Origin: Desulfobulbus sp.
GTDB lineage: Bacteria; Desulfobacterota; Desulfobulbia; Desulfobulbales; Desulfobulbaceae
Direction: 5' to 3'
Length of the DNA: 56,337 bases
Assembly (NCBI GenBank): GCA_003604995.1
Contig: QZJD01000068.1
Location: 1 to 56,337 of the forward strand
Each line of letters starts with the position of its first letter. Within the stretch, counting starts at the first letter, position 1. Both the position numbers and the translations under genes were made by a program. The notes under the pieces were generated by a model. It saw nothing but the letters and a program-made list of their open reading frames with translations. It was not told the origin of the DNA and ran no database searches. Shown here piece by piece: positions 43,800 to 52,191 of this stretch.

Positions 43800-43830
43800 A
43801 AAAAAAGCCGGATGGGGGACCCATCCGGCT
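43800..43830 (-). terminator. Rho-independent terminator after the small paralogue pair
   Basis: AGCCGGATGGG pairs with CCATCCGGCT around a GGAC loop (43806-43830). On the minus strand seven Ts follow (43806-43800). It lies just after the stop of the gene at 43843 and before the ribosome site of the flavoprotein gene, so it ends the two-gene transcript. Confidence 0.85.
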
Positions 43831-43842
43831 GTTCTGTTATTG

Positions 43843-44016
43843 TTACCAGCGTTCCGTTCCGATGATTTCACTGACATCCAGGCATTTTGCCCTCTCTTCG
43901 GGGGTCAGCTCCTCGCCTGTCTTGATTTTTCCCTTGATGTCATCGAGATAGCAAGCATATTCCTTGCCGTCCTTGTCCCTGATCCATACCATGGATTCGT
44001 ATCCTCCGGTTGCCAT
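43843..44016 (-). CDS. Small WIRD-motif protein, second of a paralogous pair
   Basis: 57 residues, too short for many gene finders, but with a strong ribosome site (GTAGGAGGTGCGC) before ATG 44016 and a good terminator after it. It reads GGYESMVWIRDKDGKEYAC, then LTPEERAKCLDV and ends IIGTERW. The neighbour at 44047 shares this almost throughout. No signal peptide. Family not recognised, function unknown. Confidence 0.8.
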   Translation of the reverse strand: MATGGYESMVWIRDKDGKEYACYLDDIKGKIKTGEELTPEERAKCLDVSEIIGTERW

Positions 44017-44046
44017 AGCGCACCTCCTACTCTATATTTGATTTTT

Positions 44047-44205
44047 TTACCATCGTTCCGTTCCGATCAGCAGGTTCACGTCCATGCACCTGGCCCGTTC
44101 TTCCGCGGTCAATTCATTGGGGTTGCGTACATCTTCCAGCGAGCAGACAAATTCCTTGCCGTCGTTGTCCCTTATCCATACCAGTGATTCATATCCGCCG
44201 TTCAT
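44047..44205 (-). CDS. Small WIRD-motif protein, first of a paralogous pair
   Basis: 52 residues from ATG 44205 behind TTAAGGAGGTTC. It reads GGYESLVWIRDNDGKEFVC, LTAEERARCMDV and LLIGTERW, matching the next gene with a five-residue deletion in the middle. The pair is a recent tandem duplication with both copies kept, which points to a real function. Each keeps two cysteines and the C-terminal GTERW. Confidence 0.8.
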   Translation of the reverse strand: MNGGYESLVWIRDNDGKEFVCSLEDVRNPNELTAEERARCMDVNLLIGTERW

Positions 44206-44357
44206 GATGAACCTCCTTAATGTCAATGTGTGTATCTCATTCCCTTTGCCTGAGAAAGTAACCATGCCCGGCGTTGACACAATGGGGGATAAATGATAGA
44301 AAAATAGGAGTAAAAACTATCATTTTTATTCTGCCGGTGAGGAGTTCGGGGAAAAGC

Positions 44358-45215
44358 ATGGGGAACGAAAAGATCTACAAGGTGGCCCTGGACTCGCTCT
44401 CGGCCCATGTCGCCATCCTTGACCAGGACGGGGTGATCATCGAGTCCAACCGGGCCTGGCGGGATTTTGCCCTGGAAAACGGCCTGACCGAAAATCCAGG
44501 CTCAATTGGCGTGAATTATCTCAAGGTCTGCGAGCAGGCTGGTCCCGAAGCCGGCGCCGAGCCCGCGGCCGTCGCCCAGGGCATCCGACGGGTGATCAGC
44601 GGAGAATTGACCGAGGTTTTCATCGATTATCCCTGCCACGCGCCGCGGCAGCAGCGTTGGTATGCCCTGCGGGTGGTTCGCTTCCGGGAACCGGGATCCC
44701 GCAAGGTGATCCTTGCCCATGAGAACATCACCCCCCTGGTCCTGGTCCAGCGCTCGCTGGCGCAGAAGGAGAGCGAACTCCGCGACAAGGGCGACCGGCT
44801 GGAGGAAAGCAACATCGCCCTGAAGGTGCTGCTGCGCCATCGGGAGGACGACCGGCGGCAGCTGGAAGAGAACATGGTGGCCAATGTCCGGGAGTTGATC
44901 CTTCCCTACGTGGATCGGCTTCTGGGGGCAGGGCTGAAGGCCAGGGAGCAGGCGGTGGTCGAGATCATCCGCGACCGTCTCCAGGAGATCATCTCCCCCT
45001 TCCTGAACCGGCTGACCTCGCTCAACACGCTTCTCACTCCCCAGGAGATCCGGGTGGCGACCCTGGTGCGCGAGGGCAGGAGCAGCAAGGACATTGCCGA
45101 AATCCTGATGGTCTCGGTGAGCGCGGTGGACTTCCACCGCAAGCGGATCAGGAAAAAGCTGAACATGGCCGGCAGGGGAGCCAACCTGCGCTCCTACCTG
45201 CTTTCGCTGCATTGA
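44358..45215 (+). CDS. PAS-LuxR transcriptional regulator
   Basis: 285 residues from ATG 44358; an open frame runs 28 codons further up. A PAS domain (about 10-130: SAHVAILDQDGVIIESNRAW) is followed by a coiled coil (135-185) and a LuxR-type HTH at 222-275 (LTPQEIRVATLVREGRSSKDIAEILM, VDFHRKRIRKKLNM). It is a one-component sensor or takes a signal from a partner. It diverges from the small paralogue pair across 152 bp and may control them; that is a guess. Confidence 0.88.
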   Translation: MGNEKIYKVALDSLSAHVAILDQDGVIIESNRAWRDFALENGLTENPGSIGVNYLKVCEQAGPEAGAEPAAVAQGIRRVISGELTEVFIDYPCHAPRQQRWYALRVVRFREPGSRKVILAHENITPLVLVQRSLAQKESELRDKGDRLEESNIALKVLLRHREDDRRQLEENMVANVRELILPYVDRLLGAGLKAREQAVVEIIRDRLQEIISPFLNRLTSLNTLLTPQEIRVATLVREGRSSKDIAEILMVSVSAVDFHRKRIRKKLNMAGRGANLRSYLLSLH

Positions 45216-45246
45216 CCGGGACGAAGCGAGGGGCAGCGACTTCGGG

Positions 45247-45777
45247 TCAGTGTTCCACGTAGATCAGGTTTTCCGTAGCAAAGCCCAGCGACTTTGCCGT
45301 ACCGATCAGGGCCTGCAGGGTGTCCGGGGTCAGGGTGCTGGTCCGGGACAGTATCCAGAGATAGGATCGGCTCGGGCCGCAGACTAGGGCGTGGTTGTAC
45401 CGTTCCCGGTCAAGGGCGATGATGTTGTACCCACCGTAGAAGGGGCCGAAGAAGGAAACCTTGAGCCGTCCGCTCCGGGTCGAATCGATAAAATAGGCCT
45501 TGCCCCGGGCCTCTTTCCACCGATTCCGCTGCCGGTCATAGCCCCGGTTCACCACCTGGATAACGCCGCCCTCGCCCAGACTGTAGTGGGCGGTGACCCG
45601 GGAAAGGCCGCGCTCGAAGGAGTGGTCGAGCCTGGCGATCTCGTACCAGGTCCCCAGATACCGGTTAATCTCGAAGTCGGTGACCGGCACAACCCCGTCC
45701 GGAATTCGTACGCAGCCGCAAACGAACAGTAACAGCATAACGGCGATCACGCTTTTTACTGGATATGCAATGGTCAT
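45247..45777 (-). CDS. Lipocalin-family lipoprotein (Blc-like)
   Basis: 176 residues from ATG 45777. A lipoprotein signal ends in the lipobox FVCGC. The mature part starts with the lipocalin motif INRYLGTWYEIARLDHSFERG and continues as expected (NRWKEARGKAYF, SYLWILSRTSTL). Bacterial Blc proteins are outer membrane lipocalins that bind lysophospholipids and help keep the envelope intact under stress. Confidence 0.92.
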   Translation of the reverse strand: MTIAYPVKSVIAVMLLLFVCGCVRIPDGVVPVTDFEINRYLGTWYEIARLDHSFERGLSRVTAHYSLGEGGVIQVVNRGYDRQRNRWKEARGKAYFIDSTRSGRLKVSFFGPFYGGYNIIALDRERYNHALVCGPSRSYLWILSRTSTLTPDTLQALIGTAKSLGFATENLIYVEH

Positions 45778-45899
45778 GGCGTCAGCCCGCTGATGAGGGA
45801 AATGGTTGTGGGGCAGGTCCCTGACAGGAAGAACGGAATTCCCGGTTTTGCGCATTGGGCGGCTCGGGTCCGTCGGAAAGGGCTCGTGCCGTTGCCACG

Positions 45900-46355
45900 T
45901 CATTGGCCATCCATATCCAGCACCAGTACGTCCTGGAAGCGGGTCACCAGGACGTATCGGGAAACGGCAACCGTAAGGAGAGCGGTGTTCGCGTCCAGGA
46001 CAAAGGTCTCCAGCGCCGGATGGCGTGCCAGGAACAATGTGCGCGCCTGTTCCAGCTGACGGCCCCGGGTCTCTTCGGCCTTGCCGATGACCGTCAGCGC
46101 GGCGGCGGCTTGCAAATCGTCGGGCCGGTTGGCGCGGTCGTCAATGAGAACTGCGACCCGGTTGTCCTGCTGGATATTCCTGAATTTTGCCGTGTTGCGG
46201 CCCGAAGCCATAAAGAGGTGGGCGAGGTTGCTGGCGGCGGCAAAGGCCATGAGGCTGGTATAGGGCTGTCCGGACTGCTGGGTTGCCAGAACCGCTGACA
46301 GCTGACAGGCAAGAAGCCGGGAAATTTCTGTGCGCGCCGCGTCTTGATTTGCCAT
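45900..46355 (-). CDS. Pyridoxamine 5'-phosphate oxidase-like flavin split-barrel protein
   Basis: 151 residues. It has the split-barrel core pattern (LSAVLATQQSGQPYTSLMAF, FMASGRNTAKFRNIQQDNRVAVLIDD) and a C-terminal strand VLVTRFQDVLVLD. It may bind FMN or heme; the substrate is unknown. It is not closely related in sequence to the similar-sized protein at 43384. It is upstream of the lipocalin gene, in the same direction, 122 bp apart. Confidence 0.85.
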   Translation of the reverse strand: MANQDAARTEISRLLACQLSAVLATQQSGQPYTSLMAFAAASNLAHLFMASGRNTAKFRNIQQDNRVAVLIDDRANRPDDLQAAAALTVIGKAEETRGRQLEQARTLFLARHPALETFVLDANTALLTVAVSRYVLVTRFQDVLVLDMDGQ

Positions 46356-46479
46356 GAAAAATCCTACTCCCCTTTTATGAGCGGCATGAACCGCTATTTG
46401 ATTGTATCATGTATGTTCTAAGCTTATCGGCCGGTGGTCGGGAAGGCAAAAAAAATATCATTTTTTTTTCGGCAAGGAA

Positions 46480-47937
46480 ATGTCCCAGACAGACCATTTA
46501 CAGAAGATTCTGATTACCGGGGCGACCGGCTATATCGGCAGGCGGCTCAAAACCAGGCTTCTTGCGCGCAAAGACCTGTCGCTGCGCCTCCTGGTGCGTA
46601 ACCGCCACAAAGTCAGCGCGGCGACCCGCGCGCGGGTGGAGATCGTCGAGGGGGACACCTTCAACCGGCAGGCTCTGGACAGTGCCCTCGCAGGAATCGA
46701 CACCGCTTATTATCTTGTCCACTCCATGGGGGCGGAGAAGGATTTCGCGGAACTGGACCGGCGGAGCGCGGAAAATTTCCGCGAGGCCTGCATCAGGGCG
46801 GGGGTCAGGCGGATCATCTATCTCGGCGGCCTCGGGGCCGGAGAGAGCGCCAGCAAACATCTGCGCAGCCGTATCGAGACCGGCGAGATCCTCTCGGCCC
46901 TGCCGGAGCGGATTCAGACCATCTGGTTCCGGGCCGGGATCATCATCGGTTCGGGCAGCGCGAGTTTTGAGATTATCCGCAGCCTGGTCCACAAACTGCC
47001 GGTGATGATCACCCCCAAATGGGTCGCCACCATGACCCAGCCCATTGGCGTGGATGACGTTCTTGCCTATCTGGAGGCGGCCCTGGATCTGGAGCGGGAG
47101 GGCGATCTGGTCGTCGATATCGGATCCCGGGCGATGAGTTTTAAGGAAATGATGCTGCAAACGGCCAGGGTCCTGGGGCTCAGGCGCTGGCTGATCCAGG
47201 TGCCGGTATTGACGCCCAGGCTTTCCTCCTACTGGCTGGTTTTGTTCACCACCGTCCCGTTCCGGGTCGCCGCCGCCCTGGTCGAGGGACTGAAGAGCGA
47301 GACCGTGGTGCAGAACGATAACGCCGCCCGTTTTTTTCCAGAAATTCATCCCCTGCCCTATGAGGATGCGGTTCGCCGGGCGGTGGAAGAGCAGGTGCAG
47401 CAGCAGGTGATCAGCCGCTGGTGCGACTCCAGCGCGGATGCCGCCTGCGACATAACCGCCCATGACGACCCGGGAGGCGCCATCCTGCGGGACGTACGCA
47501 TTCTTCCCCTGGATGGCCTTTCTCAAGCGGCGGTATTCAGGGCGGTCTGCGGCATCGGTGGTGAGCACGGCTGGTACACCTACAATTTTCTCTGGAGAAT
47601 GCGGGGCCTGATCGACAAACTGGTCGGCGGCTACGGCTTGAACCGGGGCCGCCGGGACGACCGTGAACTTCGTCTGGGCGACGCCCTGGATTTCTGGAAA
47701 GTGGCGGATATCCGTGAAAACAAGCGGCTTCTTCTGCATGCCCAGATGAAAGTGCCCGGCCGGGCCTGGCTGGAATTCGATATCCAGCCCGATCAGCTGG
47801 TCCAGACCGCCCATTTCATCCCCTCCGGTATCTGGGGCCGGCTCTACTGGTACGCGGTCCTGCCGCTGCATGCCCTGGTGTTCACCAATCTGGCCAGACG
47901 GATTCTGGCCTCCGCCAGAACTAAGGAAAACACCTGA
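46480..47937 (+). CDS. NAD(P)-dependent epimerase-like protein with DUF2867
   Basis: 485 residues from ATG 46480. The first 270 are an extended SDR Rossmann domain (ILITGATGYIGRRL, AYYLVHSMG, IIYLGGLG). The last 150 are DUF2867 (DVRILPLDGLSQAAVF, LLLHAQMKVPGRAWLEFDI, GRLYWYAVLPLHALVF). The fused form (YbjT-like plus DUF2867) is common in environmental proteobacteria and is of unknown substrate. It lies 105 bp before the methyltransferase gene, in the same direction. Confidence 0.9.
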   Translation: MSQTDHLQKILITGATGYIGRRLKTRLLARKDLSLRLLVRNRHKVSAATRARVEIVEGDTFNRQALDSALAGIDTAYYLVHSMGAEKDFAELDRRSAENFREACIRAGVRRIIYLGGLGAGESASKHLRSRIETGEILSALPERIQTIWFRAGIIIGSGSASFEIIRSLVHKLPVMITPKWVATMTQPIGVDDVLAYLEAALDLEREGDLVVDIGSRAMSFKEMMLQTARVLGLRRWLIQVPVLTPRLSSYWLVLFTTVPFRVAAALVEGLKSETVVQNDNAARFFPEIHPLPYEDAVRRAVEEQVQQQVISRWCDSSADAACDITAHDDPGGAILRDVRILPLDGLSQAAVFRAVCGIGGEHGWYTYNFLWRMRGLIDKLVGGYGLNRGRRDDRELRLGDALDFWKVADIRENKRLLLHAQMKVPGRAWLEFDIQPDQLVQTAHFIPSGIWGRLYWYAVLPLHALVFTNLARRILASARTKENT

Positions 47938-48042
47938 TTGTACGCCCCCCCTTCTGTTCCCGACAGGGATCCTCTTGACTTGAAATTGGTAATAATTATT
48001 TTTCACGGAAAACGATATATGCAATTTCCGCGGGAGGGAACC

Positions 48043-49266
48043 ATGCAGGCGCTTACCGAAAGATCGTCAGCGGTCATGGAGCTGACCGTCACCTGGCAAA
48101 GTTGCGAAACCATCCATGAAGAACACTATTATGCCGACGAGGTGAATATGTGGCGGGACATTTTTCCCGCCGCGCTCAGGGAAAAGCTCCTGGGATGCCG
48201 GGTCGGCGACCAGGTTTCCTCTTCCTGGCCGGCCTCCGAAATCCTCGGTGGGACGCCCGCGCCCTGCCTCACCCTTCCCCTGCGCCAGTGGCAGCCGCCC
48301 GCGGGGCACCCTGCTGCGGCTGCACCCCTTTGCGGCCGGTATTATCCAAAGGGATTTCTGCGGGGCGTAGCCGGAGTGTATCCGCAGACCCTTGCTCCCA
48401 TGCGGGTTGTCGCAGTGGATGCGGAGCGCTTCACGGTTGACCTCGCCCATCCCCTCCAGGGAGCGTCCCTTGATTTCACGGTGCGGTTAGTTGACTTCTC
48501 CCCTCGCAGCAAGGAAAGGGGCGGCCGTTGCAGCGACTGGCTGCTGGAGGCGCTGGATAACGGGCCCGGCATGCAGGCCTTGCGGGTCGGCGTCCCGCTT
48601 TCTTTTGACCGGCAGCGGGCGTTTCTCCGGGGTGACCCTGGCAACGATCGACAGTTTTATGAAGCACCCCGCATGGTCAGTCATATCGACAGCCAGGCAA
48701 GCAGTCATCTGGCAGCGGTTGTCGGGCGGTTTCTCAAGCCGGGCGCAGGGGTGCTGGACCTGATGGCCGGTTTCGATTCTCACCTGCCGGCCGGGCACGG
48801 GTCGGAGGTGACGGGACTCGGTATGAACGGCGAGGAAATGAAGGCAAACCGAGAACTTGCCGACAACGTTGTCCATGACCTGAACAGCGACCCGGTTTTA
48901 CCCTTTTCAGACCGGTCGTTTGACGCGGTGCTCTGCAATCTCTCCGTCGAATACCTGATCCGGCCGGAAGAGGTGCTCCGTGAGACCGCCCGGGTACTGA
49001 GACCGGACGGCTTTCTTCTGGTCAGTTTTTCCAACCGCTGGTTTCCGCCCAAGGTGACCAGGCTGTGGACGGAACTCCACGAATTCGAGCGGATGGGGTT
49101 GGTTCTGCACTACTGCCGCCCGTATTTTATGGATCTGCGGACGATCTCGCTGCGAAACTGGCCCCGCCCATCCACAGACCGGCATTTCCCGAAGATGCTG
49201 ATCAGTGACCCCCTTTATGTGGTGGTCGGCAGGAGGAGAATTGTCCCTGACCGGCATAAAAAATGA
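48043..49266 (+). CDS. FKBP-like domain / class I SAM-dependent methyltransferase fusion
   Basis: 407 residues from ATG 48043 behind GGGAGGG. The N-terminal 180 has parts of an FKBP (SlyD-type) insert (GRYYPKGFLRGVAGVYPQ, FTVDLAHPLQGASLDFTVRLV). From about 225 it is a class I methyltransferase: VLDLMAGFDSHLP (motif I), ELADNVVHDLNSDPVLPF, FDAVLCNLSVEYL, EVLRETARVLRPDGFLLVS. The mix of a peptidyl-prolyl isomerase-like fold and a methyltransferase suggests a protein substrate, by inference. The MITE-like repeat begins 12 bp after its stop. Confidence 0.82.
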   Translation: MQALTERSSAVMELTVTWQSCETIHEEHYYADEVNMWRDIFPAALREKLLGCRVGDQVSSSWPASEILGGTPAPCLTLPLRQWQPPAGHPAAAAPLCGRYYPKGFLRGVAGVYPQTLAPMRVVAVDAERFTVDLAHPLQGASLDFTVRLVDFSPRSKERGGRCSDWLLEALDNGPGMQALRVGVPLSFDRQRAFLRGDPGNDRQFYEAPRMVSHIDSQASSHLAAVVGRFLKPGAGVLDLMAGFDSHLPAGHGSEVTGLGMNGEEMKANRELADNVVHDLNSDPVLPFSDRSFDAVLCNLSVEYLIRPEEVLRETARVLRPDGFLLVSFSNRWFPPKVTRLWTELHEFERMGLVLHYCRPYFMDLRTISLRNWPRPSTDRHFPKMLISDPLYVVVGRRRIVPDRHKK

Positions 49267-49277
49267 AAATAACTGAG

Positions 49278-49453
49278 GAGCCTCTTGCAAAATAAACAAC
49301 GTCGCGAGATCGAGCAAAAATTTTCTGGGCAAGGATAAGTTGTGAAATCGCCCGGAAGCGTAGCAACGCTACGGTGAGGACGATTTCACAAGGAAGACGC
49401 CGTCCAGGAGATTTTTAGCCGATAGGAGCAGGTGGTCATTTTGAAAGAAGCTC
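49278..49453 (+). mobile_element. MITE-like repeat, copy 2 (176 bp)
   Basis: It begins GAGCCTCTTGCAAAATAAAC and, read from the far end, GAGCTTCTTTCAAAATGACC, so the ends are inverted repeats. The middle hairpin is CGTAGC-AAC-GCTACG. It matches the reverse complement of 5655-5831 over the whole length. Between the copies the second base pair of the hairpin changes from G-C to T-A on both sides, which keeps the pairing. No gene inside. Confidence 0.7.
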
Positions 49454-49798
49454 TGGGGATAAGTGGTAATCAACGAACGAAATAAGGTGCACGAGTGCCG
49501 CCGGTATTGCGCTGTCTTGTCTAATTTTGTAAGAAGAGCCTCAACTCGGGAAGGTCGAGGACAGGCAGAGCGTCTGTTCTGCTCCCTGAGGGTTTGAGAA
49601 GGGTGCATATGCCAGGCGGCAACGATGTTGGCAATACTGATGGCATATCAGTGAGTTGCCGGCAGACAGGCGCAGGCTCCGCAACAAATGCGCCCTTATC
49701 GGCTGCTTCTGCTCGATGCGGGGAATGGGGGGCGCAAAGCGTCTGACAGGGCCTGCTGAAATCAATCATGTCGCACCTGGTCGATACTACCGGATACT
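49454..49798. other. Intergenic gap before the acyl-activation cluster
   Basis: 345 bp without a supported gene. One small open frame on the minus strand has no recognisable family. A short inverted repeat (TGATGGCATATCA) lies near 49640. The promoter of the cluster at 49799 should be here. Confidence 0.4.
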
Positions 49799-50500
49799 TT
49801 GCTGCAAGGAGATGCTCTGAAACAGGGTGAAGCGGCCGCCGAACAGTCGGTGATCATTACCCGGACGAATTCCCGGTCGGATCAGCTGTATTTTCTGTTC
49901 AAGGGAGTTGCGCATCAATTCATGATGAACCCGTTGTCCTTCCTGTGCAAAACAGGGCTCTGGGGCCGGAATCTGGTGATGCTTCGCGATCCCTCCTGCG
50001 GCCTGTACCATGGAAGGTTGGCGGAAGACCTGCGGGGCTTTGCGTCGATCCTGGCCAGGCTGCGGGAATACCGCCGGCAGTATGAGTGGTGCCGGGAAGT
50101 GCATTGCGCCGGAACGTCGGCAGGCGCGCACGCAGCTATACTTTTTGGCCATTACCTGGAAGCGGATGTGGTGACCGCCTTTGCCCCTCCATCGCTGATC
50201 GATGTCGACGCGATGAGGGCGAAACGTTCGCTGCCCGCCTCCTGGACCCTGCCCGAAGAGCATCGTGATCTGGCCCGGCTTCTTGCGACCTGGAATGGCA
50301 GGACTGCCTACCGTCTGTTTTACTGCCGGAGCTGCCTGGCCGACAAAGAACAGGCCGAACGGCTGGCGCATTGTCCCGGCGTCAGTCTCCACCCCCAAGA
50401 GGGACATCAGCATAATGTCGTTGAGGTGCTGGATAAGAACGGGAAACTGGGGGGACTTTTTCCCCCTTCCATCGTGGAGGAAGTTCGCCTTGTCCGCTGA
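49799..50500 (+). CDS. Alpha/beta hydrolase-like protein of the acyl-activation cluster
   Basis: About 233 residues. The nucleophile motif is CAGTSAGAHAA (Ser in GTSAG), with a late GHQHNVVEVL that could hold the catalytic His. The start is uncertain: the frame opens with TTG 49799, and GTG 49850 (before IITRTNSRSDQLYFLF) is an option. The stop overlaps the start of the ACP gene. The job is probably to release or edit an acyl chain on the carrier protein; that is inference. Confidence 0.65.
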   Translation: MLQGDALKQGEAAAEQSVIITRTNSRSDQLYFLFKGVAHQFMMNPLSFLCKTGLWGRNLVMLRDPSCGLYHGRLAEDLRGFASILARLREYRRQYEWCREVHCAGTSAGAHAAILFGHYLEADVVTAFAPPSLIDVDAMRAKRSLPASWTLPEEHRDLARLLATWNGRTAYRLFYCRSCLADKEQAERLAHCPGVSLHPQEGHQHNVVEVLDKNGKLGGLFPPSIVEEVRLVR

Positions 50501-50750
50501 ACATTATGAAGTGCTTTGTGCCGAATTGGCCGGCCATATCTCCAGGATCACCGGTCAGACTATAGAATTTGCTACCCCTTTGCTGGGCGAGGGAATCATT
50601 GACTCCTTTAATGTGCTTGAAATAGTCCAGTTTCTCGAAGAGCGCACCGGCATGCGGATCAATCCCGCCGAAATCACCATGGAGCATTTTGCCAGCGTGG
50701 ATGCCTTGGCTGCGTGGGTTGCCGGTTTGAGCGGTTCAGAGCAAACCTGA
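50490..50750 (+). CDS. Acyl carrier protein
   Basis: 86 residues, start TTG 50490 behind GGAGG, overlapping the upstream gene by 11 bp. The phosphopantetheine site reads GEGIIDSFNVLEIVQFLEE, with Ser in the DSF position of the DSL motif. Four helices and an acidic third helix as in ACPs. It is a stand-alone carrier for the ligases downstream, not the fatty acid synthase ACP by context. Confidence 0.8.
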   Translation: MSAEHYEVLCAELAGHISRITGQTIEFATPLLGEGIIDSFNVLEIVQFLEERTGMRINPAEITMEHFASVDALAAWVAGLSGSEQT

Positions 50751-50862
50751 TGCGCCGGCAGCAATGAGGAGCATTGAGCAGGCAGGGTCAGGCCCCCGGG
50801 TTTGCCCGGTGCTCCGCTCGCATTTTTCACGAGATTGACAAATCTCGCTTTGACCAGGAAAT

Positions 50863-52191
50863 ATGTCCTCTTGCCGAGAAAATATCTCTCCGAAAACAGC
50901 GGTGTCCGCCAAGGACATGCTGCAGGTTTGCCGGGAGTATGACGCGAATCAGTGGCGTGATCCCGTTGATCTGGAGCAGGCGCGCCGGCAAAAGCTTGCG
51001 GCGCTCCTGCAATGGGCGGATCGGCATATCCCCTTTTATCGGGCGCGGTTTGCGGAGGCGGGCCTGAAGCACGGGACGATAATCGGCATGGAGGCGTTTC
51101 GTCGCATACCTTTGCTGCGAAGGGAGGACCTGGCGCATGCCGAGGAAAACGGTCTGAAGACGGCAGAATTTTCCTGCGTCGCCACCCGGACAACAGGCAC
51201 TTCCGGCCGCAAACTCAAGGTCTGGATATCGCCCGATTACGGCTCCCTCTCGGTATTCCCCCTCTGGCGCCGCGCCCTCAAGGCTGGCGGCCTGGCACCT
51301 CAGGACCGTTACCTGCGGATTACCTATCTCGGCCGGGGGGTCTATCCCACCGTGGGCCGGACGCTGGACATCGAGCTGCGCGACTCGACCGAGGACCTCC
51401 TGGCGCAGCTGTGCGCGAACCGGCCCGATGCAATCCTCGCCATTCCTTCCACCCTGGAGTTTCTCGGCCTCGATATGCTGGGGCGCAAAATTGAGCCGCC
51501 AGAGTCGCTGCGTCGCATTTTTACCTGCGGGGAACACTTGAATGGTGCGGCTCGCCGTCTGATCCGGCGGGCCTTTCAATGCGATCCCGTGGACCAGTAC
51601 TCGGCGACGGAGATCAGCTCGGGGATCGCCTGGCAATGCGAGCGACGCGAGGGATATCATATCAATGCCGATAACCTGGTCGTCGAGATCCTGGATGACC
51701 GAAATGAGCCGGTCCCCCCGGGCAGGGAAGGGCGTCTGGTTCTGACCGATCTTTCATCGCGCCCGGTGCCGATCATCCGGTACGATATCGGGGATCGCGC
51801 TTCCTGGCAGGAGCATGACTGCCCCTGCGGCCGCACCCTGCCCTGTCTCTCCTCGATCAGCGGGCGGGAAATTGAGTGGATTCGACTCAGCAGTGGGGAA
51901 CGCCTGACCGTCCACGATATTGCCGGGGCCTTCTATGCCGTGCCCGAGGCCCGGCAATTCCAGATCAGGGAGAAGGAGAACGGCCGGATCATCGTTGATG
52001 TAGTCATGCAAGAGGAAGGTACGGGAAGCCGGCCCTTGGCTGAGCTTCGCCGGGCATTGATGCGAACGGTTCTGGCGACGGGCGAATGGGAGCTCAACCC
52101 GGTGCCGCGGATCGCGGGGGAACTTTTCGCCAAAAGGAAGCTCATTGTTCCCCTGTCGAAGGAACGAGCGTGGGGTCCGGCAAGCGGCTGA
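50863..52191 (+). CDS. Phenylacetate-CoA ligase-like adenylate-forming enzyme
   Basis: 442 residues. It has the PaaK-type layout: RQKLAALLQWADRHIPFYRARF at the start, the ATP loop TRTTGTSGRKLKVW, a YSATEI adenylate motif, and GRLVLTDLSSRPVPIIRYDIGDRA. The CoA-ligase subfamily (also coenzyme F390 synthetase-like) activates an aryl or short acyl acid as AMP or CoA ester. It follows the ACP gene by 112 bp and precedes the FAAL-like gene with overlap. Confidence 0.85.
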   Translation: MSSCRENISPKTAVSAKDMLQVCREYDANQWRDPVDLEQARRQKLAALLQWADRHIPFYRARFAEAGLKHGTIIGMEAFRRIPLLRREDLAHAEENGLKTAEFSCVATRTTGTSGRKLKVWISPDYGSLSVFPLWRRALKAGGLAPQDRYLRITYLGRGVYPTVGRTLDIELRDSTEDLLAQLCANRPDAILAIPSTLEFLGLDMLGRKIEPPESLRRIFTCGEHLNGAARRLIRRAFQCDPVDQYSATEISSGIAWQCERREGYHINADNLVVEILDDRNEPVPPGREGRLVLTDLSSRPVPIIRYDIGDRASWQEHDCPCGRTLPCLSSISGREIEWIRLSSGERLTVHDIAGAFYAVPEARQFQIREKENGRIIVDVVMQEEGTGSRPLAELRRALMRTVLATGEWELNPVPRIAGELFAKRKLIVPLSKERAWGPASG

